From Skeletonema tropicum (taxonomy: Eukaryota > Bacillariophyta > Thalassiosirophyceae > Thalassiosirales > Thalassiosiraceae), in NCBI GenBank assembly GCA_037178625.1, contig CM074127.1, forward strand, positions 1,550,001 to 1,614,000: a DNA stretch of 64,000 nucleotides. Reading direction: 5' to 3'. The position numbers were made by a program, and so were the translations under genes. Below are positions 30,356-42,952 of the stretch, piece by piece. The stretch's first letter is position 1. Every line of letters begins with the position of its first letter. The notes below the pieces were generated by a model. It was not told the DNA's origin. It saw only the letters and a program-made list of their open reading frames with translations, and made no database searches.

Positions 30356-32695
30356 ATGTTTAAACCAGCAAAGAGATCAAAAAAATTAAACTCCACAAAA
30401 ACTGAGGAGGAAGAGGAGACAAGTGAGTGAGCTTCTCCGCTCAACGTAGAAGAACGCCAACAAGATGTAGAATCAATAGTGAAAGAGATAATTAATACAT
30501 GATATAGTTGTACTAAAATAGAAAAAGATATGATGAGACAAGAATGACAATGAAGTGTTTGATATGCTGTTTGAGTTCAAAGACAAGGAATTGAACACGA
30601 TAGGTACGATATGGATGAATGTGGTGCTGCTATGGGTAGTAACGCTAAGTAGCTTACGCGTAAGTACCCGAAATGAGGTCAATTTTTCAATAGGCATAAA
30701 AATTGTAATAGTGCATCAAATGAACTAACCAATGATACCATTGGAAAGAGCATAATCTGTAGATCATTGTAGAGGTGTTACTTTTGTCTCTACGTGCTCG
30801 ACAAGTCGAGAAATATTCACTCGATGAAAACGGCATGATGTTCGACTTTGGACCAGGCTCTCTTTTCGGGGCCCACCTGAAATGACCGCATAGGATTCCA
30901 TTCGCCTCAGTACCATGTTGGGAGGGGATTGGAAGCCTTTGCGGCGATTCGGTGCGCAGGAAGAGGGTCAATTCCATCGATTCGGTCGGAGGTCGAATTT
31001 CAGGTTTCGTCATTTTTTTAATTAGCGTTTTGCTAGCTATTTCGATCACACTCGGCCGATTTGACCATCGATACACAACACCTCGTTCTCGGCAACCAAC
31101 TGGCCGATTCGACCCATTCCACTTGCAGTCCCCTTGCCAAAGACCTCATAGACATGGCCGGATGCGCCGCGGGGCCGGAGCCTTCGAATTGTGCAACCAT
31201 AATCACTACATAATACGATGTGCGGGAGAGGTGATAATATGCCGACGTCGAACGTGTCTAATGTCAATTGTGCGTCCCCTTGAATCGTCGTAATGCTGCC
31301 TCAATGTCCACCACCCTCTTCCAGCAGTGATTCAGACTGTTGAGTCTTTTTCGGGGGGGGGGGAGAGCTGTGAGTGGATCTACCGTGAGAGAGCTCTGGT
31401 TAAGAGTCTTAAGCTGTTCAAAGAAGATCTACTCCCTGTGGTTTGGTGCAATCTATTGGGTGTGGTTCTTTTGGAGTCGTCCAATGGTTTAGACTCGGTA
31501 GATCTTCTTTGATGCGCAAGAAGAATTGAGGGGCATCGCCGAGAAAGATCACGAGGAGGCCACTCTGCGAGTGTATGGAAGATAACGTGGGAGAATGAAG
31601 TTGCAGAAATGACCAATCTCACTAAATTGGCTCCAAAAGCTGACAAATTGGGAGAAGATTGAAGGTATCGAGGGGCAAAATTGAGATGAATGATAGACGA
31701 ATAATTCGCAAAGTCTTTCATTCACTTTCACAACAATGACAAAGTATATTCAGTCTGAGGATCATTTTATGCCTTGTCTTGCCTCTCTTTGGACGAGTTG
31801 AAAATGTTATTTGACACAACAATAGTGACGAGGTAGGGTTTGTTGGGAATGTCTTGATCGCATCAAATTCCAGAGATTCATCCGTGAACAATCGTATGAA
31901 CGATCTATTCTGAATACTCCAAGGGTTTACTATTACTATTTCGTTCTTGCTTTCCAAGTCCAGCAGACACTCAGCCAGAGGATCCAGCAAATGATTGAAG
32001 TATTCTAATCTTCTTCACGCTGTCTTTAGTAGTATCACCGGTAGATAACTCAATACAAGTTGTATTTACTCTACACTTGGATGTTCGTGTGACTATATCG
32101 TTCATGATAGGGATGGTATACCTCCAGACGGCAATTCTCCATGTCCATATGTCAAATTGCATTACGACCATAAAAGCTGATTACTACCAATACAAATTTG
32201 TTCGCAGCCGAATCTTTAGGCAATGAGCTGACCAGCGAGCCGTCATTCGTCTTCCAAGGAGTTCCGTAACATGGTGCACGGTGTGGACGAACATGACTGT
32301 TTCGGTGATGTTTTGTTCTTTGAGATTTTTGGCCTGGCGCGCCATTTTTACTTGGTCGATTTTGGCCCATCTTGTGTTGACACATCCGACCCCCTACGAG
32401 CACCAACATGGGTGATAAAGATGAAACCAACGATACGAATGTCGAGACATGACCCCGGCAGACCGATGGCTGCGAGATGGGGCGGTGATTTGACGATTTG
32501 ATCACTGCAGGAACCATCATAGACGCAAATTGACCATTTAACTAGGCAATTGCTAGTAGACAACATATCTCAATTACAACACAACTAGAGCACCTAATTC
32601 GGCTCCATTTGCCGATTAGGCATCCTAGGGGTGTGCTAAGGCCATCTGGTGAGTTTTGGGTCATTTAAGAAAAATCACTACTATGGTGAATTTAA
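30356..32695. other. Intergenic region, 2.3 kb
   Basis: No gene can be supported. Short open frames on both strands (for example 31718-31990 and 32152-32520, minus) have some protein-like stretches but no recognisable domain and no consistent exon structure; decayed coding DNA is possible. A run of 12 G lies near 31350-31361. Confidence 0.4.
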
Positions 32696-34815
32696 CTAGC
32701 GTTACTACCCATAGCTGCGGGCCAGCTCGAATAGAAACTCTCAGATCAGCCATCATGTTGTTGCATCGCTTCCAGCTGCGCAATCCGTCTGCAATATCTT
32801 TCTTTGGTATTGCCACGACGTATAATGGGCCACTAAAGGCGGCTCTTTGCTACAGACATCATGAAAGATACAATATGGTTGAATGCGGTGCTGCGGGCCA
32901 GCTCAAATGGGACCTCTCAGATCAGCTACGATGTTGTTGCATCGCTTCCAGCTGCGCAATCCGTCTGGGCAGCAACAGTATCCTTCTTTCGCATTGCCAC
33001 GACGTATGATGGGCCACTAGAAGCAGCTCTTTGCTTTAGCAACTTTGATAGATACGATGTGGTTGAATGTGGTGCTGCGGGCCAGCTCAAATGGGACCTC
33101 TCAGATCAGCTACGATGTGTTGCATCGCTTCCAGCTGCGCAATCCGTCTGGGCAGCAACAATGTCCTTTTTTCGTTTTCCCATTGCCACGACGTATAATG
33201 GGCCACTAGAAGCGGCTCTTTGCTTCAGCAACTTTGATAGATAGATATGGTTGAATGTGGTGCTGCGGGCCAGCTCAAATGGGACCTCTCAGATCAGCTA
33301 CGATGTTGTTGCATCGCTTCCAGCTGCGCAATCCGTCTGGGCAGCAACAATGTCCTTTTTTGGTTTCCCATTGCCACGACGTATGATGGGCCACTAGAAG
33401 CAGCTCTTTGCTTTAGCAACTTTGATAGATACGATGTGGTTGAATGTGGTGCTGCGGGCCAGCTCAAATGGGACCTCTCAGATCAGCTACGATGTTGTTG
33501 CATCGCTTCCAGCTGCGCAATCCGTCTGGGCAGCAACAATGTCCTTCTTTGGTATTGCCACGACGTATGATGGGCCACTAGAAGCAGCTCTTTGCTTTAG
33601 CAACTTTGATAGATACGATGTGGTTGAATGTGGTGCTGCGGGCCAGCTCAAATGGGACCTCTCAGATCAGCTACGATGTTGTTGCATCGCTTCCAGCTGC
33701 GCAATCCGTCTGGGCAGCAACAATGTCCTTCTTTGGTATTGCCACGACGTATAATGGGCCACTAGAAGCAGCTCTTTGCTTTAGCAACTTTGATAGATAC
33801 GATGTGGTTGAATGTGGTGCTGCGGGCCAGCTCAAATGGGACCTCTCAGATCAGCTACGATGTGTTGCATCGCTTCCAGCTGCGCAATCCGTCTGGGCAG
33901 CAACAATGTCCTTTTTTCGTTTTCCCATTGCCACGACGTATAATGGGCCACTAGAAGCGGCTCTTTGCTTCAGCAACTTTGATAGATAGATATGGTTGAA
34001 TGTGGTGCTGCGGGCCAGCTCAAATGGGACCTCTCAGATCAGCTACGATGTTGTTGCATCGCTTCCAGCTGCGCAATCCGTCTGGGCAGCAACAATGTCC
34101 TTTTTTGGTTTCCCATTGCCACGACGTATAATGGGCCACTAGAAGCGGCTCATCAACATATTGCACACGATAGATACGATATCGTTGAATGTGGTGCTGC
34201 GGGCCAGCTCAAATGGGACCTCTCAGATCAGCTACGATGTTGTTGCATCGCTTCCAGCTGCGCAATCCGTCTGGGCAGCAACAATGTTCTTTTTTCGTAT
34301 TGCCACGACGTATAATGGGCCACTAGAAGCGGCTCTTTGCTTCAGCAACTTTGATAGATACGATGTGGTTGAATGTGGTGCTGCGGGCCAGCTCAAATGG
34401 GACCTCTCAGATCAGCTACGATGTTGTTGCATCGCTTCCAGCTGCGCAATCCGTCTGGGCAGCAACAATGTCTTTTTTGTTTTCCCATTGCCACGACGTA
34501 TAATGGGCCACTAGAAGCGGCTCTTTGCTTCAGCAACTTTGATAGATAGATATGGTTGAATGTGGTGCTGCGGGCCAGCTCAAATGGGACCTCTCAGATC
34601 AGCTACGATGTTGTTGCATCGCTTCCAGCTGCGCAATCCGTCTGGGCAGCAACAATGTCCTTCTTTGTTTTCGTATTGCCACGACGTATAACGGGCCACT
34701 AGAAGCGGCTCATTGCTTCAGCAACTTTGATAGATACGATGTGGTTGAATGTGGTGCTGCGGGCCAGCTCAAATAGGTCTTCTCAGATCCATCGCTTTTA
34801 GTGGCGCAATCCGTT
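32696..34815 (+). repeat. Tandem satellite array, ~186-bp units (about 11 copies) with higher-order structure
   Basis: The marker gggccacta recurs at 32827, 33011, 33200, 33388, 33572, 33756, 33945, 34133, 34317, 34505 and 34693. Spacings are 184, 189, 188, 184, 184, 189, 188, 184, 188 and 188 bp. Two partial, diverged units cap the ends. Shared variants show a four-unit higher-order repeat of about 745 bp: units from 33011 and from 33756 carry the same cgatgtgttgc deletion and the same gatagatagatatgg junction. The array throws up many open frames with near-identical peptides, all in the same repeat phase. Diverged copies occur at 15951-16082 and, inverted, at the window's right edge. Confidence 0.97.
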
Positions 34816-35379
34816 TGAGCAGCGAGGAGATGATTTGACGCCATTATTTGGAAGTACTTCCTGGAGAGTTCACTTTAAAGATGCCAATGCGATGTTATGG
34901 GCATGATCATTGTATGTACATGTGTTATGATGATTTTCTTGTGCATAACGAGGATTTATGTTGTTGTACTCTGTTTTTATCTCCTTTAGACTTTGCATCT
35001 GAGGTGCAACATTTTTTGGAGATCCATTCTATCCCTCATATTGGAAGTCAGTTTTTCTTTACGATACCATTAGATGTTGCTGTGCTCCCTAATCTGCTTT
35101 CTGGCTTGTTTGATTGTGCCCACAAATAGTCCTGGTTTCGTGGGTGTTGGTCGTGGGTATGTTTCTCAAAAACTAAATTCAAATTCGTCACTTCAATCGT
35201 TTCCTCTTGTGATGTGTTGAACGATGAACGTCACGAACAACGCATCGATGATGATTTGAATCTGTTTGAATGAGTGTGCGCGCGCGCAACACACCATACA
35301 CAGTGTACAATGGCGCCTTGATGTGTATCAATCCAACCTACACAGATCAGCCGTACTTGATAGCAATCCTCTTATCAAC
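34816..35379. other. Region between the satellite array and the RabGAP gene
   Basis: I see no supported gene. A 93-codon open stretch at 34848-35129 lacks recognisable features. A short (CG)n run, gtgcgcgcgcgcaac, lies at 35276-35290. The promoter of the gene at 35380 is presumably here. Confidence 0.35.
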
Positions 35380-37895
35380 ATGACGGCCAAGGCAGAAGAG
35401 ATACGCCGGATATTATCCGAGCCAGTAGTAGACCTTTGGAAGCTGAGGGAACTTGCTTTGACAGAAGGAGGGTTGGTCAACGGTAAGGTGTTCCATCACC
35501 ATTACTATTATTAGGGCGTGTTTGTCTTGCATCCTCTAACAGGGAAGGTGTCCTTGTATTTCGTCTTTCACATTGCAGACTCGTTAAGGAAACTTGCATG
35601 GCCAAAACTAGTTGGGGTCAGCAATGATTGCATCGGCTCTTCCTCATCCGGATCACGTAAAGAAATGTAAGTAATCAAATGACACATCAAGAATCCTTTT
35701 TATATCTTCCATCAACAGGTTCCTTATCGCGCCTCATTGTGTCTCTTGCTGCATTTTCTATGATTCCTTCCAATCACGAAGGCAATCAACGCCACTCCCC
35801 ACAAGCGAAGTGACTGTTCCCCCCTCCTTCGACGCCGAGCAAATTGAACGTGATGTTTCCCGTGTAACGTGGCACTTGCTCACAGGGAACCAACGCTCAC
35901 GTAATTTCCAAATGAAAAACAAGCATCGTAAACGCATATCGCAATTATTGAAAAAGAAGCAACGACGGCTAGGTGATTTTTTGAACTTGACACTGGTTCA
36001 AAGTTACGGCGACTGTGTGGATTGTTTGAAGGATGTGGAGCGGCTAAGGTATTACCAAGGATTTCATGATGTTGGTAGCATAGTGCTATCGACTCTTGGC
36101 GGGGCATCCCTGCCGATATCACCTTCTTTGACCAAAATTAATACCGAGAACTCTCGTCCGAGTGATGTCGAGTTGGCCCAAGCTGCAGCTGACAGCATGG
36201 GAATGACGCTCGCATGTCAAGTTTTATTGCAACTTTCTCAACGACATCTACGCGATCCCATGAGGGCAGATTTCCTCCAGCTTCAAGCTGCTCTTAAGCT
36301 CGTGTTGATGCCACTAATTGCAGCCTTCGACGCTGAGGTTCACTCTCATCTATTTGATTGCGATATGGAGCCATTCTTTGCATTATCGTGGATTATAACG
36401 TGGTTCTCACATGATGTGAGGGACACCGCTGTCGTGAAAAGGTTATTTGATTTCTTTTTGGTCAGCCACCCCATGATGCCAATTTATATGAGTGTAGCCA
36501 TGACCATTCATCCGCTGAATCGCATTGAAGTGCTGAGCACTGATTGTGACTTCGCGTGTGTCCACAACGCTTTGGCAAACCTGCCCAAGAATTCCAATGA
36601 TGTAGGATGGAAGTATATTCCAGGAGATGTCTCGTGCTACGTGGATAATGATGATGATGATATTAGCGTTGTGAGCACGGGCAGCATGGATCCAAGTCTG
36701 ACGGGCACGGATGACGAGAGCGTTATTTCTTTGACAAACCACAAGGCTAGAGTTCCTTTTCAGGAACTTATTGATTTATCAGTGAATCTGATGTAAGTTT
36801 TCTTCGGAGTGTGTTCGTGTTTACTTTGCACACGCATTGCGTGCAGCTAATCAGCAGCTAATCAATCTCCGTCATCTTCTGTGCAGGCATAAAATACCTC
36901 CCAGAAACCTTCTAAACCTTGCTCAACGCTATCACAATAACGTGACCCTTCAGCCTCTCATGGCGGAAAGTTCAAGCATTGCACTTTTGCAACCTCCTCC
37001 AAGCTGGGGACTTGCATCAAATATGGATTCTGACTGGGTAATTAGGGCAAGAATACTGAAGGAGCAGGGCACAAAGTTGAATCGTCATCAGCGCAAAAAT
37101 AGGAAGAAGCTTGGAAATGGAACGGACTACATGAACGACAATGAAACTGCATCAATATCAACTAATATGTCAGAAAAAGGTGACAAGCCACCTCATAAGC
37201 CGCCTCTCCTAGCTGTTATTGCCTCAGGTACAGGGCCAGATGGACGGGCGGAGGCCAGAAAGTTGAAGAAGAAACGAAAGGTTTTGACTCAGAGTGTAGT
37301 GGTCATCGCATTTTCTATTTTTGCGTTGACAGCAAAAACTTCCTTCTTCTCATCCTCCGTCCCAAAGCAATCCTCAATACACAAAGAAATTACTGTCGAG
37401 GAAGAATCAAGATCATTGTCAGAAGTTTCTTTAGATGAAAGTGATCAACACGAAACGACTACTATTGCACCAGTCGAGATCCAACCTGACCAATCAGGAA
37501 CTGCCATTTTGTCGACACAAGAAGAGAGTGAGGATGCTCCTACGGATTGCAACATCATTAGGAATGAGAGTGAGGGTGCAGATTCTGTCACGCAACTGCA
37601 CGTGGTGGAATCATCTTCAACTGCAATTGCAGTAGTTTCTCCAAACCGGTCACAGCACCTTGCCAGAGCCATTGGCCAAATTAGGGCAGCAGTAGAAGAG
37701 GAAATTTCCTTTGAAGGGAGGGGCAGTGCAAGGGCAGCAGAAGCCGCACAGGAGATATGGAGGAAACAAGCGAACAGCATAAAGACACAGGGAGGACGGA
37801 TTTTGAATTTCAGCAAGGCACGCTTGTCTCAGGAGGCTAAAAAGGATGTCGTTGATGCTGCTGTACAGAATTACATGTTCTACTTAGCTGTGTGA
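35380..37895 (+). CDS. TBC-domain Rab GTPase-activating protein, TBC1D20-like
   Basis: Four exons: 35380-35482, 35579-35666, 35719-36792 and 36887-37895 (757 residues). An alternative acceptor at 35782 would give a 115-nt second intron and 736 residues; both keep frame. The TBC fold spans about residues 30-330. The arginine finger lies in IERDVSR (IxxDxxR) near residue 103-109 and the glutamine finger in YYQGFHD near 174. Also visible are LRDPMRADF, FFALSWIITWFSHD, FDFFLVSHPMMPIYMSVA and the late DCDFACVHNAL, all close to TBC1D20. Downstream are an acidic linker, a basic patch (KLKKKRK) and one hydrophobic segment QSVVVIAFSIFALTAKT. In animals TBC1D20 is an ER-anchored GAP for Rab1/Rab18, so ER/Golgi traffic control is inferred. 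The Ser/Glu-rich part after the membrane span is longer than usual. Confidence 0.9.
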
Positions 37896-38280
37896 AAGAA
37901 TACTTCATGAAATAATATTATTGTACTAGAAAAAGTGAACAGTATTGATTTTAGGTATAGTGCGTCACCGCGTAACAGCAGAGCTAGCGCTCTTTCCCCA
38001 AGCAAATATCATATCAGGCAAATTCTCTAGAGATAGAAAAGGGAAGAACTTCTTTTCTGATCTTGCTTGAATGATCTTTTGTCAATCTGCTCTTGTGTGC
38101 GTGAGCATGCTCACACTCGTGTCGTGTTCGTCGTCTTGTATTGCGCTTTGCATTCGTTCAAAAAAAACGAAGATACTATTTTTCAAACCAGCTGACCGAC
38201 ACCGCACCGACTCACCGATACCCCAAAGCAATTATCTCACCAGTAGACCAGATACTATCACACCACCCTCAACGTTTACC
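37896..38280. promoter_or_regulatory. Promoter region of the CTL gene
   Basis: 385 bp between co-directional genes. No coding segment. The leader just before 38281 is A/C-rich. Confidence 0.3.
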
Positions 38281-40155
38281 ATGGCAGAACCTGTTGTAGT
38301 GCAAGGGACGGCTATTTCCCAGCCGTACAACCCGTATGAACATAAGACGTGAGTCATCGTATCCTTCCTTACCTTCTGTTGTTATTGTCGTGCACCTTCA
38401 TATCATGCGACGATACTAATCGCTTCTTCTCCTCTATCACTCTGTTATACTATTTTATACTATAGCACCGCACCGGTAGATCAACCAGCAGCTGCTCCTC
38501 CAACTTCTAGCTCCGGGGGTGGAGAGGTACAGCCAACAAAATGTCGCGACCCTATCTTCGCTCTACTTCTTATCATCAATGTGGCTGCCATTGCTGGTGT
38601 TGCGGGGACCTACGGCGCCACTGCATTTGATCAAGAAGACAACAATAGTGGCAACAACTATGACGGTTACGTCGTTGCGGCTTTCATCCTTGGTGCTATT
38701 GCCATGGTTTTCACCGGCTTTTGTTTGCCCATTATGATGTGCATCCCGATGGTTTTGATCAAGGCGTCGCTTCTCGGAATGTTAATCCTATCCGGAGCTA
38801 TGATGGTGGTATCATTCTTGTATGGAAACTTTATTGGTGGAATTTTTGGCGTGATCTTTTTCCTTATTTTTTGTTGCTATACAAAGGCTGGTGCGTTCTT
38901 GTGATAACTTGGTTTGGTTGGCTGCACATTTCCCTACATTTCAACTAACATTCTTTCCCCTATCATGGTTTCATCAGTTTGGTGTCGCATTCCATTTGCC
39001 AGTGTCAACTTGCTCACAGCGTGCACCGCGGTGAAGCAAAACTGTGGCGTGGTATTTGTGGCCTATGTCTATGTGATCGTGGCATTTGGATGGAGCATCT
39101 TGTGGACTATTGCACTTGCTGGCGTTTATGATCAAGTTATCGTGGTTGCCAATGGCAATGGCCAGGAAAACACTATCAACTACGGGTACTACTTCCTTCT
39201 GTTCCTATCTTTCTTTTTCACCCATCAAGTCATCCAGAATTCTACCCATGTTACAATTAGGTGAGTGGGGTTTCAACATTGACGAAAGCCAAAGCTTGCT
39301 CTTGAGCGTCCTTCATATTCATTTTATTCTCATTCATGCTCACAATTTGAATTTGATTCCTAAACAACATTGACATCACCTTTCCCTCAAAGTGGAACTG
39401 TGGGAAGCTGGTGGTTCTCCCCGGAGCATTCTGGCTGCTGCTCCGGTGGTGTTATGGGCAGTGTTATTCGAACCCTGACAACATCCTTTGGATCAGTCTG
39501 TTTCGGTTCTTTATTGGTTGCAATTTTGCAGGCTACAAAAGCGGTAGCAGAAGCTGCGCGTTCAGAAGAGGGTGGTAGTTTCTTGTATTGCATTGCTGAG
39601 GTAAGTTTGCATCTAAGAGACGGTCCTAAATTTTGTTGTGCACGAAATCCTAATCTTCTTCATTACTTGCATCAGTGTATTCTTCAATGTCTAGCAGATA
39701 TCTTGGAGTATTTCAACAAGTGGGCTTTTGTATATGTTGGACTCTACGGCTATGGCTACATTGAAGCCGGCAAGAACGTCATTACTCTATTCAAGAACCG
39801 AGGATGGGAAGCCATCATTGCAGATGATCTTATCCAAAATGTCTTCTTCTTTTTGAGTCTTAGTGTTGGAGGCATTTGCGCTGGAATAGGCTATGCGTTC
39901 AACGAAAACTCGCTCGGCGGTTTGTTTGAAAACGCGGTAGAAACTGGTGCCTCTGTATCGGCAACCAATGCAACTCTTGGGTTTATTATTGGTTTGGTTC
40001 TATCGAGTATTCTACTCAGCACTATTGGAAGTGCCGTGAACGCCGTCATTGTGTGCTTCGCTGAGGGCCCTGCCGAGTTCGAAGCAAATCATCCTGAGCT
40101 CAGTAGGAAGATGAGAGAGACTTGGTTGCAGTTCTACCCTAACTGTGGTGTCTGA
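38281..40155 (+). CDS. Choline transporter-like (CTL/PNS1 family) membrane protein
   Basis: Five exons: 38281-38348, 38466-38890, 38978-39260, 39393-39600 and 39676-40155, with GT-AG introns of 117, 87, 132 and 75 nt. Phases 2, 1, 2 and 0 all agree, giving 487 residues. After a Pro/Ala-rich N-terminus and CRDPIFALLLIINV come about ten hydrophobic helices. Family hallmarks are THQVIQNSTHVTIS, GSWWF, SFGSVCFGSLLVAILQ, the Cys-rich CILQCLADILEYFNKWAFVYVGLYG, and the late SAVNAVIVCFAEGPAEFEANHPELS. CTL proteins move choline or related solutes across plasma or mitochondrial membranes; the substrate here is unproven. It is convergent with the POLE4-like gene 137 bp downstream. Confidence 0.92.
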
Positions 40156-40292
40156 GCCAAAGAAGCAGCACTCTAGATACATATATTGGGTGTATGCTTA
40201 ATTCTCTGTTAACGTTTTGATTGTATTCTGTGTACGACGTAAAATAACGTAGAGGGAATCGTCGTGAACTGTACACTACTTCTCGCAGATTG

Positions 40293-40850
40293 CTAGTCAT
40301 AATCATCATCATCTTCAATAATTTCTCTCTTTTGTCCGTGAGTAGCCTTTGATGTAACTGATGTTTCTATTGCATCACGTAGTGCTCTGTTTCCAACTGC
40401 ATCATTGTCAACAGCACCACTTGCCTCGATTGGCAGCTTTGAGACAGATTTTGTCTTTTTGCGTGAATTGCTCTTCTGTTTTGTGTTGTTGTTGTCCTCC
40501 AATCTTTTTCTCTTTTTGGCAGTGGCAGCATCGTATCGAAATGAATTCTTCTCAGTCACTCCATCCAAAACACCCTCCAAGAAGCCATATTCTTTCTGTG
40601 TCTTTACACTCTTCTTGATTTGAGCCAGGGTAACTAATGTAACATCATTGGCAGTGGCATTTGTTTTCGATGACGACTTTCTCTTCCGCGTATGTGATGC
40701 TTCCGTAGCAGACCTTGCCAATTCGTTTACAAACAAAGCGGAACAAGCAGCAATTAGCTCGACAGCTTTTGTCGACACTCTCCCTACATCGTCATCTCTG
40801 AGTAGTTGTGCCTTGATTTTGGATGTTGGGAATTTACCATCGGAATCCAT
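40293..40850 (-). CDS. Histone-fold protein, DNA polymerase epsilon subunit 4 (POLE4/Dpb3)-like
   Basis: A single 185-residue exon. A histone fold of the NF-YC/CBF type occupies about residues 7-110: FPTSKIKAQLLRDDDVG (helix 1), STKAVELIAACSALFVNELA (helix 2), VTLVTLAQIKKSVKTQ (helix 3 region), and GFLEGVLD, which matches the POLE4 ending AFLEGTLD better than CHRAC or NF-YC. A basic Ser/Thr insert (TRKRKSSSK) lies between helices 2 and 3. The C-terminal half is Lys/Arg-rich (KKRKR, RKKTK nuclear signals) with an acidic end EDDDDYD. Pol-epsilon accessory or chromatin-remodelling function is inferred from the fold. Confidence 0.8.
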   Translation of the reverse strand: MDSDGKFPTSKIKAQLLRDDDVGRVSTKAVELIAACSALFVNELARSATEASHTRKRKSSSKTNATANDVTLVTLAQIKKSVKTQKEYGFLEGVLDGVTEKNSFRYDAATAKKRKRLEDNNNTKQKSNSRKKTKSVSKLPIEASGAVDNDAVGNRALRDAIETSVTSKATHGQKREIIEDDDDYD

Positions 40851-42952
40851 CGTCAGAGATGTTATTAGTTCTGGCCTGGTTGGTGATTAATCTTCTAATC
40901 TCTTTGCCTACTTTCTCTGTCATTTGCTATGAAGACTGGTGATTGGACGGGTCCATTGCATACAGTATGGTACACAACATCACGAGCTTGACAAATAAAA
41001 TGATCTTGACCACGACGGTTCATGCAGTTCATCTCGTCAGTTGATTGTTGTCATTATCCACGCGCTCATGCAATGTCACAGTGACAGTCACAGCAAATTT
41101 CTTTCTCACACGGACTCACACCCGGACACACCCTTTAAGGTCGAACACAAGTAATTCGTCCTAAAGTATGTTGTATTGAGCCAATTGGCTGGGTACTTCC
41201 CATTCCAAGCCACTTCCTATCTTGCATGAAAGCTAGAGATAGAAATAATGGATTGGATCACCACATTCCCATCTATCTTGCGCCTCGCACTTACTTCACA
41301 ACTGAGAACTAAAGCTTTTACTTAAAGCTCATATAGAAAATTACTCTCCACATCTCTTTTGTGTTTCTTAGGCTCCGGGAAACCGCAACGGTAGTGTTAC
41401 CATCATCCAAGAAGCCTCAACTAGGCTTCCTGAGGAGTTTGGTCATTTTTGATGACACAACTTACAGAACCATATTACGATCTTCGTCGTCTGCTTTTCA
41501 ACGAATGCTACCTTTGAGTCCCTGAGAGGCGGAAAGTATGACGTGATATAAGTATTGTCGAGGCAATATCGTTTTCCTCGTGCCTGCGGAAAAACTCCTG
41601 GCGCCTCGAATGCGTATTCACTGTGGCTAGAGATAGATGAAGTAAACGAGAATCACTATGTAAAACGACAATTGTACAACACACTAAGGGTAGTTGGGAC
41701 TCCACAAATTTGCACGACAAATTGGTGTATGTCCTAGTACTACTTATGCTACAGGATCTTAGTTTGGTAAAACTAAAGACTCCCTGCAAGAAAAAGAAAA
41801 TAGCGTTCCTTTGCTGACTACCAAATGAAATGATGGCAATGCCGTAGTAGTCTTCGGTGTCATTGAATTGGCAGTGATGAGGATGTGAGTGTGGAGAGAA
41901 GCCTGCAAAAATCTTTGTGCTTCTCCCGCCATTTTCGTTTCAAATTCTTCCTGCGATTTCGCTTTCTGTAATAAATCGCAGAAAACCCTTTTAGCGTAAG
42001 TAGAAACTTGGCGCTACGATAATATAAGTCAGACCTGCACGATAACTACTGATCAAGTCTATCAGTCGACTATCAGACTCCACACTAGATGGTGAGTCGT
42101 CGTCATTATCCTCATCGTCGTCATCTGATCCAACATCGACATATGTGTCGTCTGAACTGGATGTCGAGATGTCGAGGTGTCCGAAGCAGAGTTGCGTACA
42201 CGTCGTCTGTTTCGCAGATTAGGCAGTCGAACACGCCGACTCCGTCTAGCACGGTGTACTCTGCGAGCTACCATGGCTGATTCCATACTAGCTATCCATC
42301 TTTCTTGATCTATATGGCAGCTGGTCCTTCAGCCAGATGAGCGAAATCAATTATGTGCTTCACTTCATCATCATGCATGTGTAAGTGACAAAGGAGGACA
42401 TTCGTCAAAGTACGTCTAAAACCCAACTTGGTGGCTCAACTCACCTCCTAATTAACTCTTTGTGACGCAAAGCGACAAGAGGTATTTGTTGTGTTCGCAA
42501 ATAAAAGTGCTGACAAACATGGCGTCCAAAAACTCACTATAATATTGGCATTGCGTTTAGCATGTTATGTAATCAATTTGAACGACCGGTCAAGGTAGAA
42601 TCGATTCGAGCGTGTCCATCGGAAAATAATCAATCTATACTTTATACTCAACGTATGATAATACCATCGGCGAAAAAGGCGACCCTCCCTGGTTGGGGTT
42701 ATCGATTATTTATCCTCTAGTGCCGTTACATATTGCCATCGCTTAGAGAGGTACGAATACATGGCAGGATGCCTCACCTCGCTTGCGTCGGTCGCAGTCG
42801 CGAGCTACGAGTCCGTGCTACGAGGCTGATGAAACACGGACAGGAGATGATGAGGTATCTATTTATGGCGGGACGGGAATGAAACTGGCGGGCTTCGCCT
42901 TCCGTTCCCGAAAAAGTGCCATTTTTCATTTTTCGAACTGACAACTTACCGC
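40851..42952. other. Intergenic region, 2.1 kb
   Basis: I see no supported gene. A short Arg-rich open frame at 42062-42286 (minus) could be a decayed fragment. A small hairpin, gaagcct/aggcttc, lies near 41411-41430. The first 150 bp are the promoter side of the POLE4-like gene. Confidence 0.4.

Noticed and set aside
30952..31293. 113-codon plus-strand frame with one hydrophobic stretch
   Set aside because: Composition is not protein-like beyond that stretch and a competing frame exists on the other strand; no homology recognised.
32152..32520. 122-codon minus-strand frame with a basic middle resembling small ribosomal proteins
   Set aside because: The similarity is only compositional; no conserved motif, and an overlapping frame is equally open.
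32861..34776. Seven or more 100-127-codon open frames with near-identical peptides
   Set aside because: They are copies of one frame of the ~186-bp satellite; frames shift with unit-length changes, have no common start and no codon-level constraint.
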